From: Sulfurimonas sp.
Lineage (GTDB): Bacteria > Campylobacterota > Campylobacteria > Campylobacterales > Sulfurimonadaceae
Direction: 5' to 3'
Length of the DNA: 37,482 nucleotides
NCBI GenBank assembly: GCA_026988245.1
Contig: JALSLR010000090.1
Coordinates: 1-37,482 of the forward strand
The notes under the pieces are model-generated. The model was not told where the DNA came from and made no database searches. It saw only the letters and a program-made list of their open reading frames with translations. Numbering within the stretch: the stretch's first letter is position 1; every line of letters begins with the position of its first letter. The position numbers were made by a program, and so were the translations under genes. Below are positions 1 to 8,826 of this stretch, piece by piece.

Positions 1-1253
1 ACTGCCTAGGTCATGGTCTTCAAGATGATGTAATCTACTCTCATCAAAAAATGGCTTTTGGTGTTGGTGAAAAAGAGGTTGAATTTTTGCTTCACCGCTA
101 TGAAGAGTTTAACCAACTTTTCCCTTACCTTGAAGTGTGGGACAAAGAAAAGCTCAAAGAGATAGAACCTCGTCTCGTTTATGATGCTAACGGAGATGAA
201 AGACCTGAGGAGATAGTTGGAGTTGGTACTCGTGATCAATGGACTACTGTTGATTTTCAAAAATTATCTAAACATTTTATAGAAGAAGCAAAAAAACAAA
301 CAGATGTTGAGATAGAACTCTTTTTAAATACGCAAGTAACAGACATAGAACGTTCTGCTAAACGGGGCTATATAGTTAAAAGTGCAAAAGGCAACTTTTA
401 TGCTGACTTTGTAGCTACAGATGCAGGGGCACATTCACTCTTTTTAGCACACCGTATGGGCTTTGGTCACAACCTAGGTTGTCTCCCTGTAGCTGGTAGT
501 TTTTACATGACAAATCAAAAAATACTTAACGGAAAAGTATATATGATACAAAACCCTAAACTCCCTTTTGCTGCATTGCATGGTGACCCAGATATCTTAG
601 CAGATGGAAACACTCGCTTTGGACCCACTGCACTTGTTATGCCTTACTTAGAGCGTTTTAAACCTGGCACATATATGGACTTTTGGAAAACTCTTCGTTT
701 TGATATGAACATAGTTAAAGCCTTATGGAAGCTCCTCAAAGAGAGTGATATTCGCAACTACTTAATGACAAACTTTTTATATGAAGTACCTGTTTTAAAC
801 AAATATCTCTTCTTAAAAGCTGCGAGAAAAATTGTCCCAGGTCTTAAAATGGATGAGTTTGAATACGCAGATGGTTTTGGAGGTGTACGCCCTCAAGTGC
901 TCAATAAAGATGAGCAAAAGCTTATGTTAGGTGAGGCTTCCATCTTTACAGGTGAAGGTCTTATCTTTAACATGACACCTTCCCCTGGTGCTACTTCATG
1001 TCTTGGAAATGCTGAACGCGATGTAAAATACATCTGTAAATACTTAGGCAAAGAGTTTGACCAAGATCACTTCAACGATGAACTGACAGAGGGTGAGTAC
1101 TGTGTACTTCCTGAACCTATAGAGTCACAAAAAGCTGTGGTAAATCTCATACGTGCAGAGATAGCTCGTACACATGAAAAATATATGCAAGACACCGTTC
1201 ATGGAGAACCAGATAAAGAGTTTTGGGATAAACCACACTCTAAAATAAATTAA
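1..1253 (+). CDS. mqo: Malate:quinone oxidoreductase, 5'-truncated by window edge
   Basis: This FAD-dependent, membrane-associated enzyme oxidises malate to oxaloacetate and passes electrons to the quinone pool. The frame is open from base 3, so the gene begins outside the window; the first internal Met is at 51, but the residues before it continue the family sequence. The N-terminal FAD-binding motif is therefore missing. Visible family landmarks are FPYLEVWDKE, the LPVAGSFY block, the NPKLPFAALHGDPD block, RFGPTAL, GGVRPQ and a C-terminal GEGLIFNMTPSPGA stretch, all resembling Helicobacter-type Mqo as I remember it. A distant FAD-dependent dehydrogenase of the same superfamily is a less likely alternative. 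It ends 63 bases before glnS on the same strand. Confidence 0.85.
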   Translation, partial: CLGHGLQDDVIYSHQKMAFGVGEKEVEFLLHRYEEFNQLFPYLEVWDKEKLKEIEPRLVYDANGDERPEEIVGVGTRDQWTTVDFQKLSKHFIEEAKKQTDVEIELFLNTQVTDIERSAKRGYIVKSAKGNFYADFVATDAGAHSLFLAHRMGFGHNLGCLPVAGSFYMTNQKILNGKVYMIQNPKLPFAALHGDPDILADGNTRFGPTALVMPYLERFKPGTYMDFWKTLRFDMNIVKALWKLLKESDIRNYLMTNFLYEVPVLNKYLFLKAARKIVPGLKMDEFEYADGFGGVRPQVLNKDEQKLMLGEASIFTGEGLIFNMTPSPGATSCLGNAERDVKYICKYLGKEFDQDHFNDELTEGEYCVLPEPIESQKAVVNLIRAEIARTHEKYMQDTVHGEPDKEFWDKPHSKIN

Positions 1254-1274
1254 TTTAGTCTATAAAAAGCTCTT

Positions 1275-1299
1275 ATTTGATAGAATACCACTATCAAAT
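1275..1299. promoter_or_regulatory. 9-bp perfect inverted repeat between mqo and glnS
   Basis: ATTTGATAG (1275-1283) and CTATCAAAT (1291-1299) are perfect inverted arms around a 7-base spacer. There is no T-run after it, so it is a poor intrinsic terminator. It could be an operator or a short leader hairpin for glnS, whose ATG follows 17 bases later. The function is not known. Confidence 0.35.
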
Positions 1300-1316
1300 T
1301 AAAGGGCATATATATA

Positions 1317-3566
1317 ATGAGCGAAAGAAAAGATTTTTTACGAACCATAGTTGAAGAGGACTTAAAATCAGGCAAATGTAAAGAGGTTGTCACAAGGTTT
1401 CCACCTGAGCCAAATGGCTTTCCACATATTGGTCATGCTAAGTCTATTGCTATAAACTTTGGTATTGCTCGTGATTATAATGGTTACTGTAACCTTAGGA
1501 TGGATGACACCAACCCAACAAAAGAAGATACCAAATATGCCCAAGCTCTTGAAGATGCAGTGAAGTGGCTTGGTTTTGAGTGGAAAGGGGATGTTCGTCA
1601 TACTTCTGATTATTTTCATCAAATTTATGACTATGCTATACAACTCATCAAAATGGGTAAGGCTTATGTAGATAGCCTCCAAGAAGATGAAATCCGTGAA
1701 TATAGAGGTACAGTAACAGAGGCAGGAAAGCGTAGTAAATATGCAAACCGTAGTATAGAAGAAAATCTTGAACTTTTTGAGCGTATGAAAAAGGGTGAAT
1801 TTAAAGATGGGGAGCATATACTAAGAGCCAAGATTGATATGTCAGCTGCAAATATGAAGATGCGTGATCCACTTATGTATCGTATCCGTCATGCTGAGCA
1901 TTTTCGAGCAGGAGATGAGTGGTGTGTCTACCCGATGTACGATTTCGCCCACTGTTTATCTGACTACATTGAGGGCGTTTCACACTCTATTTGTACGCTT
2001 GAGTTTGAAAACAACCGTGACATCTACAACTGGGTTTTAGAGACGCTAAACCTTACCCCTCCGAGACCTTACCAACATGAGTTTGCAAGACTTGGCATAA
2101 ACTATACAGTTATGAGCAAACGAAAACTTTTAGAGTTAGTTGAGTCTAAGGTAGTAAGCGGTTGGGACGACCCGCGTTTACCTACCATTGCTGGGTATAA
2201 AAGAAGAGGTTACACCCCAGAATCAATACTCACTTTTTGTGACCAAATAGGCATAGCAAAAGCAAACTCTATGGTAGATGTCTCGCAACTTGAATTTTGT
2301 ATACGAGATGATTTAAATCCTAAAGTCCCTCGTGTTATGTGTGTACTAGAGCCTTTAAAAATCACTATAACCAACTATGATGCTAAGGAAGATATAGACG
2401 CATCATACTACCCACACGATGTGCCAAAAGAGGGTTCAAGAAAGCTCCCTTTTTCTTCTGAAATCTACATAGAGCGTGATGACTTTATGGAGGATGCTCC
2501 AAAAGATTATTTTCGACTTACACCCACACAATCAGTAAGACTTAAACATGCCTACATCATCACTTGTAAAGAGATTATCAAAGATGATGAGGGAAATATC
2601 ATAGAGATAAAAGCAGAGTATTCAGCTGAGTCTAAAAGTGGCTCAGACACAAGTGGTATCAAAGTTAAAAGTGCAATCCACTGGGTTGATGCTAAGGAAT
2701 CAAAAGAGGTTGAAGTAAGAGTTTATGACAGACTTTTCTCTGTTGAAGCACCAGCAGATGAACAAGACCTCAACCCTAACTCCTTAAAAGTCATAAAAAA
2801 TGCACGTATAGAGCCTGCTGTGATTGAGCAAAAGCCAGATGTGAGATTTCAGTTTGAGAGACAAGGTTACTTCTATGCTGACCCTATAGACTACAGTGAT
2901 GCTAAACCAGTTTTCAACAAAATAGTAGGACTTAAAGGTTCTTGGGATAAAAAAACAAAACAAAATGAGCCAACAACAAAACCTCAAGTCAAAAAAGAGC
3001 AGATTGATGGTGAAGTAGTAGCTATGACTGCCTCAGAGCAAGCACTCTTTCAAAGATATACTGACACTCTTAAACTCAACAGCGAAGTAGCAAATACTCT
3101 CGCTCGTGATGCACAACTTTCATCCTTTTATGAAGAAGCTTTATCTACTTTAAACAGTCCCATAAGTTTAGCAAACATAGTAACAAATGAAGTTGCAAGA
3201 GAACTCAAACAGATGCAAGTAAACGAGTTAAAATTCAATCCAAGTCAGATAGCTGAGCTTGTTAGCATCATAGATGATGGAACCATCTCAAACAAAATCG
3301 CAAAACAAGTGTTTGAAGAGATGCTAACATCAGGTAAAAGTCCAAATAAGATAGTTCAAGAGAAAGGACTAGTACAAATAAGCGACCCAGATGTTATCGC
3401 ACCTATTATCGATGATATAATCGCTAAAAATCCTGATAATGTATCAAAATTCAAAGCAGGAAATACAAAACTGCTAGGCTTTTTTGTAGGACAAGTCCTT
3501 AAAAGTACAGGTGGAAAAGCTAATCCACAAGTTGTCAATAAACTTGTTGCACAAAAGTTACAATAA
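1317..3566 (+). CDS. glnS: Glutaminyl-tRNA synthetase with GatB/YqeY-like C-terminal tail
   Basis: It charges tRNA-Gln with glutamine in the cytoplasm. The class I signature PHIGH is at residues 36-40, and the second signature is VMSKR at 265-269, the form usual in bacterial GlnRS. The catalytic and anticodon-binding parts occupy about residues 1-555. The protein has 749 residues against about 550 for E. coli GlnRS. The extra part from about 600 to the end (SPISLANIVTNEVAREL onward) resembles the tail of GatB and YqeY, which binds tRNA. Such a tail is known on Deinococcus GlnRS. Many Campylobacterota instead make Gln-tRNA through GatCAB, so a dedicated GlnRS here is notable. The start is the first ATG, with a weak AAAGGG upstream. 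Confidence is high for GlnRS and good for the tail. Confidence 0.92.
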   Translation: MSERKDFLRTIVEEDLKSGKCKEVVTRFPPEPNGFPHIGHAKSIAINFGIARDYNGYCNLRMDDTNPTKEDTKYAQALEDAVKWLGFEWKGDVRHTSDYFHQIYDYAIQLIKMGKAYVDSLQEDEIREYRGTVTEAGKRSKYANRSIEENLELFERMKKGEFKDGEHILRAKIDMSAANMKMRDPLMYRIRHAEHFRAGDEWCVYPMYDFAHCLSDYIEGVSHSICTLEFENNRDIYNWVLETLNLTPPRPYQHEFARLGINYTVMSKRKLLELVESKVVSGWDDPRLPTIAGYKRRGYTPESILTFCDQIGIAKANSMVDVSQLEFCIRDDLNPKVPRVMCVLEPLKITITNYDAKEDIDASYYPHDVPKEGSRKLPFSSEIYIERDDFMEDAPKDYFRLTPTQSVRLKHAYIITCKEIIKDDEGNIIEIKAEYSAESKSGSDTSGIKVKSAIHWVDAKESKEVEVRVYDRLFSVEAPADEQDLNPNSLKVIKNARIEPAVIEQKPDVRFQFERQGYFYADPIDYSDAKPVFNKIVGLKGSWDKKTKQNEPTTKPQVKKEQIDGEVVAMTASEQALFQRYTDTLKLNSEVANTLARDAQLSSFYEEALSTLNSPISLANIVTNEVARELKQMQVNELKFNPSQIAELVSIIDDGTISNKIAKQVFEEMLTSGKSPNKIVQEKGLVQISDPDVIAPIIDDIIAKNPDNVSKFKAGNTKLLGFFVGQVLKSTGGKANPQVVNKLVAQKLQ

Positions 3567-3610
3567 GAAAAATAAATCTCAAAAAACATATAACCCCTTT
3601 TTAAACTACT

Positions 3611-3645
3611 CTTAGATATAATTCGCGAATTAATTCATATCTAAG
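3611..3645 (+). promoter_or_regulatory. Promoter-like -10 inside a nested palindrome upstream of the ABC-F gene
   Basis: CTTAGATAT (3611-3619) and ATATCTAAG (3637-3645) are perfect 9-bp inverted arms. Between them lies AATTCGCGAATT (3620-3631), itself a perfect 12-bp palindrome. A TATAAT hexamer at 3617-3622 overlaps the left arm and could be the -10 of the ABC-F gene that starts at 3657. An operator overlapping the promoter is a reasonable guess; no regulator can be named from the sequence. Confidence 0.4.
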
Positions 3646-3656
3646 GGCTTACACAC

Positions 3657-5261
3657 ATGGTAACAGTTCAAAATCTCATTATGCGCTTTGGAAACAGAGT
3701 ATTGTTTCAAGACATAAACCTCAAACTTGACCGTCATAAACGCTACGGGCTCATCGGTGCAAACGGTGCTGGTAAAACTACCTTTTTAAAAATTTTAAGT
3801 GGTGAAATCGAGGAATACGAGGGGGATGTTATTATCCCAAAATCAAACAGAGTTGGAGTCCTTGGTCAAAATCAATTTGCTTACGAGGAGTACACCATCA
3901 TGGATGCTGTTCTTTTTGGAAATAAAAGACTCTATGATGCTATTAAAGAAAAAGAAGACTTATATGCAAATGGCGACTTTGAAGATGATGCTGTAAACAA
4001 CCGTTTAGCTGAACTTGAAGTTATAAGTGTTGAAGAAGATCCAACGTATGAATATGAAGTAAAAATCGGAAAAATACTTGAAAATGTAGGGATCCCAGCA
4101 AGTGATCACTATAACCTTATGAGTTCACTTGATAGTGCTGATAAATTCAAAGTTTTACTAGCACAGGTACTCTTTCCTAAACCTGATGTTTTATTTCTTG
4201 ATGAACCTACCAATAACCTCGATATCGAAACTATCTCTTGGCTAGAAAATGAACTTAAACGCCATGAGGGTACTATGGTAGTAATCTCACACGATAGACA
4301 CTTTTTAAATGCTGTTGTTACTAACATACTTGATGTTGATTACCAAAAAATTCGTGAATTTACTGGTAATTATGACGACTGGTATATAGCAGCCAATGTG
4401 CTTGCAAAACAACTAGAACTTGATAATGCAAAACAACTTAAAGAAAAAGATGAACTAGAAGCTTTTGTGAGAAGATTTTCTGCCAATGCTTCTAAAGCAA
4501 AACAAGCGACTTCTAGACAAAGAAAACTAGACAAGATGGAGTTAGAAGACATAAAACCATCATCTCGTCGTGACCCATCTATTGTATTTAAAGCAAAAAG
4601 AAACATGGGTGATGAAGCACTTGATATTATCAACATCTCTCATTCTTATGGTGACAATGAAGTGCTTAAAGATATCACTTTAAAATTTGAGCCAGATGAA
4701 AAAGTTGCACTTATCGGTGGCAATGGTGTTGGAAAAACTACCCTCCTTAAAATCATTATAGAAGAGATAAAACCTGATGAGGGTGAAGTTAAATGGGGAG
4801 CTACTATAGAACAGAGTTATTTTCCACAAGATACTGCTGATACTATTAGTGGGAAGGGTACTCTTTATGACTGGTTACGTGGACACGACCCTAAACGTGA
4901 TATAGCTGAGATAAGAAACTGTCTTGGTCGTATGCTTTTTAATGGCGAACAACAAGAGAAGTCTGTTGAGTCTATCTCAGGTGGAGAAAAACACCGTATG
5001 ATGCTAAGTAAACTCATGCTAGAAAATGGAAACTTTTTGGTTTTAGATGAGCCATCAAATCACCTTGACCTTGAGGCTATCGTAGCACTTGGTGAAGCAC
5101 TTCATAACTTCAAAGGCAATGTTATCTGTGTATCTCACGATAGAGAGTTACTTGACGCTTATGCAACTCGTATTATCGAACTCCAAGCTGATGGAAGCCT
5201 CATAGACTTCAAAGGAACTTACGAAGAGTTCGCAGAAGCTAGGACTAAAGGCGAAATCTAA
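3657..5261 (+). CDS. ABC-F family ATPase, YbiT-like
   Basis: This is a cytoplasmic ABC-F protein with two nucleotide-binding domains and no membrane segment. The family acts on ribosomes as translation factors. Domain 1 has Walker A GANGAGKTT at residues 34-42 and Walker B VLFLDEPTNN; its signature region is degenerate. Domain 2 has Walker A GGNGVGKTT, signature SISGGEKHRMM and Walker B FLVLDEPSNH. The charged linker between the domains (FVRRFSANASKAKQATSRQ) matches the E. coli YbiT linker as I recall it, and 534 residues is close to YbiT's length. Its stop overlaps the next start by one base (TAATG), so the two genes are probably co-transcribed. Confidence 0.9.
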   Translation: MVTVQNLIMRFGNRVLFQDINLKLDRHKRYGLIGANGAGKTTFLKILSGEIEEYEGDVIIPKSNRVGVLGQNQFAYEEYTIMDAVLFGNKRLYDAIKEKEDLYANGDFEDDAVNNRLAELEVISVEEDPTYEYEVKIGKILENVGIPASDHYNLMSSLDSADKFKVLLAQVLFPKPDVLFLDEPTNNLDIETISWLENELKRHEGTMVVISHDRHFLNAVVTNILDVDYQKIREFTGNYDDWYIAANVLAKQLELDNAKQLKEKDELEAFVRRFSANASKAKQATSRQRKLDKMELEDIKPSSRRDPSIVFKAKRNMGDEALDIINISHSYGDNEVLKDITLKFEPDEKVALIGGNGVGKTTLLKIIIEEIKPDEGEVKWGATIEQSYFPQDTADTISGKGTLYDWLRGHDPKRDIAEIRNCLGRMLFNGEQQEKSVESISGGEKHRMMLSKLMLENGNFLVLDEPSNHLDLEAIVALGEALHNFKGNVICVSHDRELLDAYATRIIELQADGSLIDFKGTYEEFAEARTKGEI

Positions 5262-6100
5262 TGCCTAAGTATATAGACTTTCTTGGTTTAGGGATTGCAG
5301 GTAATTTTGCACTGCATCTTGACCAAGCTGGTGAGGCTGAGGATTTTAAAGATATCATCACCGCAGATGAAGCAGCCCCAAAAGGGATGTTCCCTTTTTA
5401 TCTACCATGTGACAAGCATGATGCTAAGAGTATGCTTAGTACTTACCCTCTTGATGCTAAGAAAATAAAACTACCACAAAAAGATGTAAATATTCAAGCG
5501 GAGCCCGAAGTTGGGCTTATCTGTAATCTTGAGTATGATGATGCTAAAAAAATATCTAAAATAACACCTACGCACTTTGGCGCCTATAACGACTGTTCCA
5601 TCAGAGTTAAAGGTGCAAGTAAAATAAGCGATAAAAAAAACTGGGGTATATCTTCTAAAGGTATTTCAGATACTTTATTTAAGATAGATAAATTTGAAAT
5701 TGGTGGCATTATGGACAGTTTTTCTATAGCTTCTTTTTTACGCCGTGATGGTAAAGTTCATGCATATGGAGAAGATGTAGAGCTAAATGGATACAGTTAT
5801 TTTTACTCGCAACTCATTCATTGGATACTCAACCAAGTAAATACACAAAAAGATTTTGGTCCACTAGAACCTATCCTTTCCTATATAAAGGATTGTAACT
5901 ACCCGAGTAAAGCCATCATCTCTATCGGTGCTACACGTTATACTCCTTACGGAGAGAGTACATTTTTAGATGCTGGGGATGAAGTGATTATTGCTGTATA
6001 TAACCATGAAATAAGTTCCCTTAAAGAGGTACTGGGTTCTATTGAAAGTTCATCTTACGATAATACTAAAATGAGTGTACTTACTCAAAAAGTACTCTAA
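5261..6100 (+). CDS. FAH-fold protein of unknown substrate (DUF5718-like)
   Basis: I do not recognise a characterised function. The arrangement resembles the fumarylacetoacetate hydrolase fold: an EPEVGLICN strand about residue 82, FGAYNDCSIRVKG, which parallels the family's YTxxNDxSxR block, and GESTFLDAGDEVIIA near residue 230, which parallels the FLxPGDxV block. I believe it matches the DUF5718 family of Campylobacterota, but that is from memory. Classical FAH enzymes bind a metal through acidic residues; the E in EPEVGL and the D in YNDCS are candidates. The start is fixed by the TAATG overlap with the ABC-F gene. Three in-frame copies of GATGCTAA (5420, 5453, 5540) lie in it. Confidence 0.5.
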   Translation: MPKYIDFLGLGIAGNFALHLDQAGEAEDFKDIITADEAAPKGMFPFYLPCDKHDAKSMLSTYPLDAKKIKLPQKDVNIQAEPEVGLICNLEYDDAKKISKITPTHFGAYNDCSIRVKGASKISDKKNWGISSKGISDTLFKIDKFEIGGIMDSFSIASFLRRDGKVHAYGEDVELNGYSYFYSQLIHWILNQVNTQKDFGPLEPILSYIKDCNYPSKAIISIGATRYTPYGESTFLDAGDEVIIAVYNHEISSLKEVLGSIESSSYDNTKMSVLTQKVL

Positions 6101-6101
6101 A

Positions 6102-6446
6102 GTGAGCAGAGGAAAGAAATTAGACCTTTTTATCGGTGCAGATATACAAGAGGGTTGGAATAAGATTGATTCAACCCGTAAGTCTGTTCTTGCAAATGAA
6201 GATATTGCTCCGCAGAAACATCAACTTTTTTTTTCAAAAGAAAAAAGAAAAGGTAAGGTGGTCACCTTAGTCGGTGAATTTCATCTCCAAGATAATGAGG
6301 CTAAAAAGATTTTAAAAACACTAAAGAAAAAATTAGGATGCGGGGGAACTTATAAAGATAATTTCATGGAGTTTCAGGGTGAACTTAAAGAAAAACTTCG
6401 TCCACTCTTAGTAAGTGAATGTTTTGGATTTAAACCAAAACACTAA
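6102..6446 (+). CDS. SUI1/eIF1-like translation factor (YciH-like)
   Basis: This is a small cytoplasmic protein of the SUI1/eIF1 family, related to E. coli YciH, which affects start-codon fidelity. The SUI1 core is in the second half: KVVTLVGEFHLQ, then KKLGCGGTYKDN, then a C-terminal LLVSECFGF. I chose GTG at 6102, giving VSRGKKLDLF, because it follows the upstream stop directly and begins where I expect the family to begin. A longer GTG start at 6075 would overlap the previous gene by 26 bases. Its stop overlaps that of the convergent thioredoxin-like gene by four bases (6443-6446). Confidence 0.75.
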   Translation: MSRGKKLDLFIGADIQEGWNKIDSTRKSVLANEDIAPQKHQLFFSKEKRKGKVVTLVGEFHLQDNEAKKILKTLKKKLGCGGTYKDNFMEFQGELKEKLRPLLVSECFGFKPKH

Positions 6447-6769
6447 GCCTCATTAAGAACATCTTCTATATCTTGAGAGAGCATTATCCCTTCTATATGC
6501 AGTAAAGTAGTACTTGCATCTTTCATAATTATGGTAGTAGGGACTTGCACGACGCCATATCGTTCAGCTGTAAAATCACACTCCGCACAGTCTATAGCAA
6601 GAACAGAAACATTTTCATTATCATCATCAACATCTTCAAGTTCCATATCAAGTGCCATACATGCATCACAAAATTCTGTATAAAACTTTAAAATAACTGT
6701 TTGACCTTTTGAAAACTCTTCATTTAAAAGCTCATTAAAACTACTATCTTCTACATCTATATATGCCAT
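6443..6769 (-). CDS. Thioredoxin-like protein
   Basis: This is a 108-residue single-domain thioredoxin-fold protein with no signal peptide, so probably cytoplasmic. The redox motif is CDAC at residues 34-37 (FYTEFCDACM), in place of the classical CGPC. The cis-proline loop is seen as VQVPTTII. Further acidic residues and extra cysteines (DCAECDF) follow. An AAGGG ribosome-binding site precedes the start. It lies 19 bases downstream of the diguanylate cyclase gene and probably shares its transcript. The CDAC motif suggests a redox potential unlike that of housekeeping thioredoxin; its partner is unknown. Confidence 0.75.
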   Translation of the reverse strand: MAYIDVEDSSFNELLNEEFSKGQTVILKFYTEFCDACMALDMELEDVDDDNENVSVLAIDCAECDFTAERYGVVQVPTTIIMKDASTTLLHIEGIMLSQDIEDVLNEA

Positions 6770-6788
6770 ATATACCCTTTTTTTATAT

Positions 6789-8033
6789 TTAAGCTACTAG
6801 CTCTTTAGCATCACTTACGTCTGTAGTGATAATAAACCTATCTCTACCACTCTTCTTAGCATCATACAACATCTCATCTGCTCGTGTTATTAGCAACTCT
6901 TCATCAAGTGCATCATCAGCTACACAACAAACTACACCTATAGATATAGTAACAAAAGCATTCACGCTTGAACTCTTATGAGCTATCGCTTTAGACCTTA
7001 CATCATCACAAATTTTTTGTGCAACTTTAGCACTATTTTTTTCATCAGTATCTGAAAGTATCACCCCAAACTCTTCACCACCAAGTCTAAATACATAATC
7101 ACTTGGACGTTTTAGTAACTCTTTTAAAGCCTTTGCAACACTTATAAGTGCCTTATCACCTTCTATATGTCCATAGGTATCATTATACTGTTTAAAAAAG
7201 TCTATATCCAACATCATAAAGGTTATAAACTTACGCTCTCTTTTTGCACGTTTAAGCTCTTTGTCATACACAAAGTTAAAATAACGTCTATTATGTAAAG
7301 AGGTAAGCGAATCAGTGTAAGAAACATTTTCTAGTTTTTTATTCGCGCGCTTGAGTTTTTTTGTTGCTACTTCAAGTTTTGTTTGATCATTTTGAATACT
7401 CTTAAATACATAAAAAGATATGATGAGGACTCCAAGTATAATCGTAACAAGGACTAAGCCAACTTCTCTCATAATAGAGTCATAAGTGACTAAAAACTTT
7501 TTACGTTCATACATAGCAATTTCTACTTCATATTTTATAAGTTTTTTGATTGTTTTATGTATGTATGCAACATTCTCTTCTAATACTTTGATTGACAAGT
7601 TCTCTAAAGAGCCTTCTTTTTGTTCATTTAACTTTAAAATGTTTAAAAAATAATCATTTATAGAATTTATCTCAACAGCTACATATCCAACATATTGCAA
7701 CTCTTCATTACGCTTAAAGTGCTCTTCGTAACTATTCCATTGTCTATTTATTTTATCTATAGAGGTTCTTATTTGTAAGCTTATTTCTTGAGATGAAATT
7801 TCGTTTGATTTAGCCTTATAAACTACGTTAACTAAGCTGCCATGGTAGGTTTGAAGTATTTCATTGAGTTCAGTTACAGGGACTAAGGAACCAAAATAGA
7901 GTGAGTCTAAATTTTTCTTCATAGCACCTATATTGACGGCACCCATAACACCAACAGTAATGAGTCCACTTGTCACTAGCATAAATAGAAAAAATAATTT
8001 ACTTCTAAGTTTCAGTGCTTCAATAAATTTCAT
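6789..8033 (-). CDS. Membrane diguanylate cyclase with periplasmic four-helix sensor
   Basis: It makes cyclic di-GMP. TM1 is about residues 11-33. A mostly helical periplasmic region follows (about 34-188), like the 4HB sensor domain of chemoreceptors. TM2 is about 190-210, then a Lys-rich coiled coil. The GGDEF domain covers about 235-405. The active site reads GGEEF near residues 317-321, a catalytically competent variant. An inhibitory RxxD site (RPSD) sits five residues before it, so product feedback is likely. Family landmarks DSLTSLHNRRYF and DIDFFKQYNDTYGH are present. There is no EAL domain. It is divergently oriented from the Crp-family regulator. Confidence 0.9.
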   Translation of the reverse strand: MKFIEALKLRSKLFFLFMLVTSGLITVGVMGAVNIGAMKKNLDSLYFGSLVPVTELNEILQTYHGSLVNVVYKAKSNEISSQEISLQIRTSIDKINRQWNSYEEHFKRNEELQYVGYVAVEINSINDYFLNILKLNEQKEGSLENLSIKVLEENVAYIHKTIKKLIKYEVEIAMYERKKFLVTYDSIMREVGLVLVTIILGVLIISFYVFKSIQNDQTKLEVATKKLKRANKKLENVSYTDSLTSLHNRRYFNFVYDKELKRAKRERKFITFMMLDIDFFKQYNDTYGHIEGDKALISVAKALKELLKRPSDYVFRLGGEEFGVILSDTDEKNSAKVAQKICDDVRSKAIAHKSSSVNAFVTISIGVVCCVADDALDEELLITRADEMLYDAKKSGRDRFIITTDVSDAKELVA

Positions 8034-8160
8034 ACTTTAATCAAAGCAAAAGTCATACCATTTTTATAATCTTTATTTATATATACATTAAGTTTAACAA
8101 AGGCTCAAATATGATAAGATAAACTAAATTAAACAATCAAGTAGAGAACTATAATAACAG

Positions 8161-8826
8161 ATGCCGAACTTAGATTTTCAAATTCATAAATTATCTTTTT
8201 TTTCCTCTTTAGACCATCATCAACTCAACAATATTGCTAAAATTTCTGTCATTAAAAAATATCCAAAAGACTCAATTTTATACTATGAAAACGATACCTC
8301 ACAAAAAGTATTTTTTTTAATAGAAGGATTACTAAAAGTTTATAAGATAGATAAATATGATAATGAAATATTCTTGTACCATATTTATGAAGACAGTATG
8401 ATATCTGAACTTACAACCATAAATGACAACTCAATCCAATGCTTTTCAAATGCTGAATTTACAGAAGATAGTGTAGTTTTAGAAGTTGATTTTGATGCTT
8501 TCAAAGAAGTTTTTTTATCTCAAAATATTCTTAACAGTGAGTTTATTAATGAAATTTTAAAAAAAACATCGCAACTTCATTGTGTAGTTAATCGTGAGTT
8601 AGTCTTTGACGCTACTGCAAAAGTTGCCTTTATGTTATGGGATGATTTAGAAATTTTCAACTCTAAAAAACGTCAAGAAGTTTCTTTCATGCTTCACATT
8701 CAGCCAGAAACTCTCTCGCGTGTACTAAAAAAACTCTCAAGAAATGGAACCATTGAGATAAAAAATTCTCATATTACTGTACTCAATAAAGAATCTCTAA
8801 AAAAGATATATAGAGGGGAAGAATAA
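8161..8826 (+). CDS. Crp/Fnr-family transcription regulator upstream of nap
   Basis: The cyclic-nucleotide-binding-like beta-roll spans about residues 15-115, followed by a dimerisation helix and a C-terminal winged helix about 145-215. The recognition helix is QPETLSRVLKKLSRNGTI, starting at residue 181. The N-terminal cysteine cluster of FNR is absent, so it is not an iron-sulfur FNR. Wolinella Nss regulators belong to this superfamily and control nitrate, NO and N2O respiration, which fits the position before nap; equivalence is inference. A TATAAT at 8150-8155 lies very near the ATG, and no good ribosome-binding site is seen. Its stop overlaps the sensor start (TAATG at 8824-8828). Confidence 0.85.
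   Translation: MPNLDFQIHKLSFFSSLDHHQLNNIAKISVIKKYPKDSILYYENDTSQKVFFLIEGLLKVYKIDKYDNEIFLYHIYEDSMISELTTINDNSIQCFSNAEFTEDSVVLEVDFDAFKEVFLSQNILNSEFINEILKKTSQLHCVVNRELVFDATAKVAFMLWDDLEIFNSKKRQEVSFMLHIQPETLSRVLKKLSRNGTIEIKNSHITVLNKESLKKIYRGEE

Noticed and set aside
6075..6101. Longer N-terminus for the SUI1-like protein from GTG at 6075
   Set aside because: It would overlap the previous gene by 26 bases and adds residues not expected in the family; GTG at 6102 directly follows the upstream stop.
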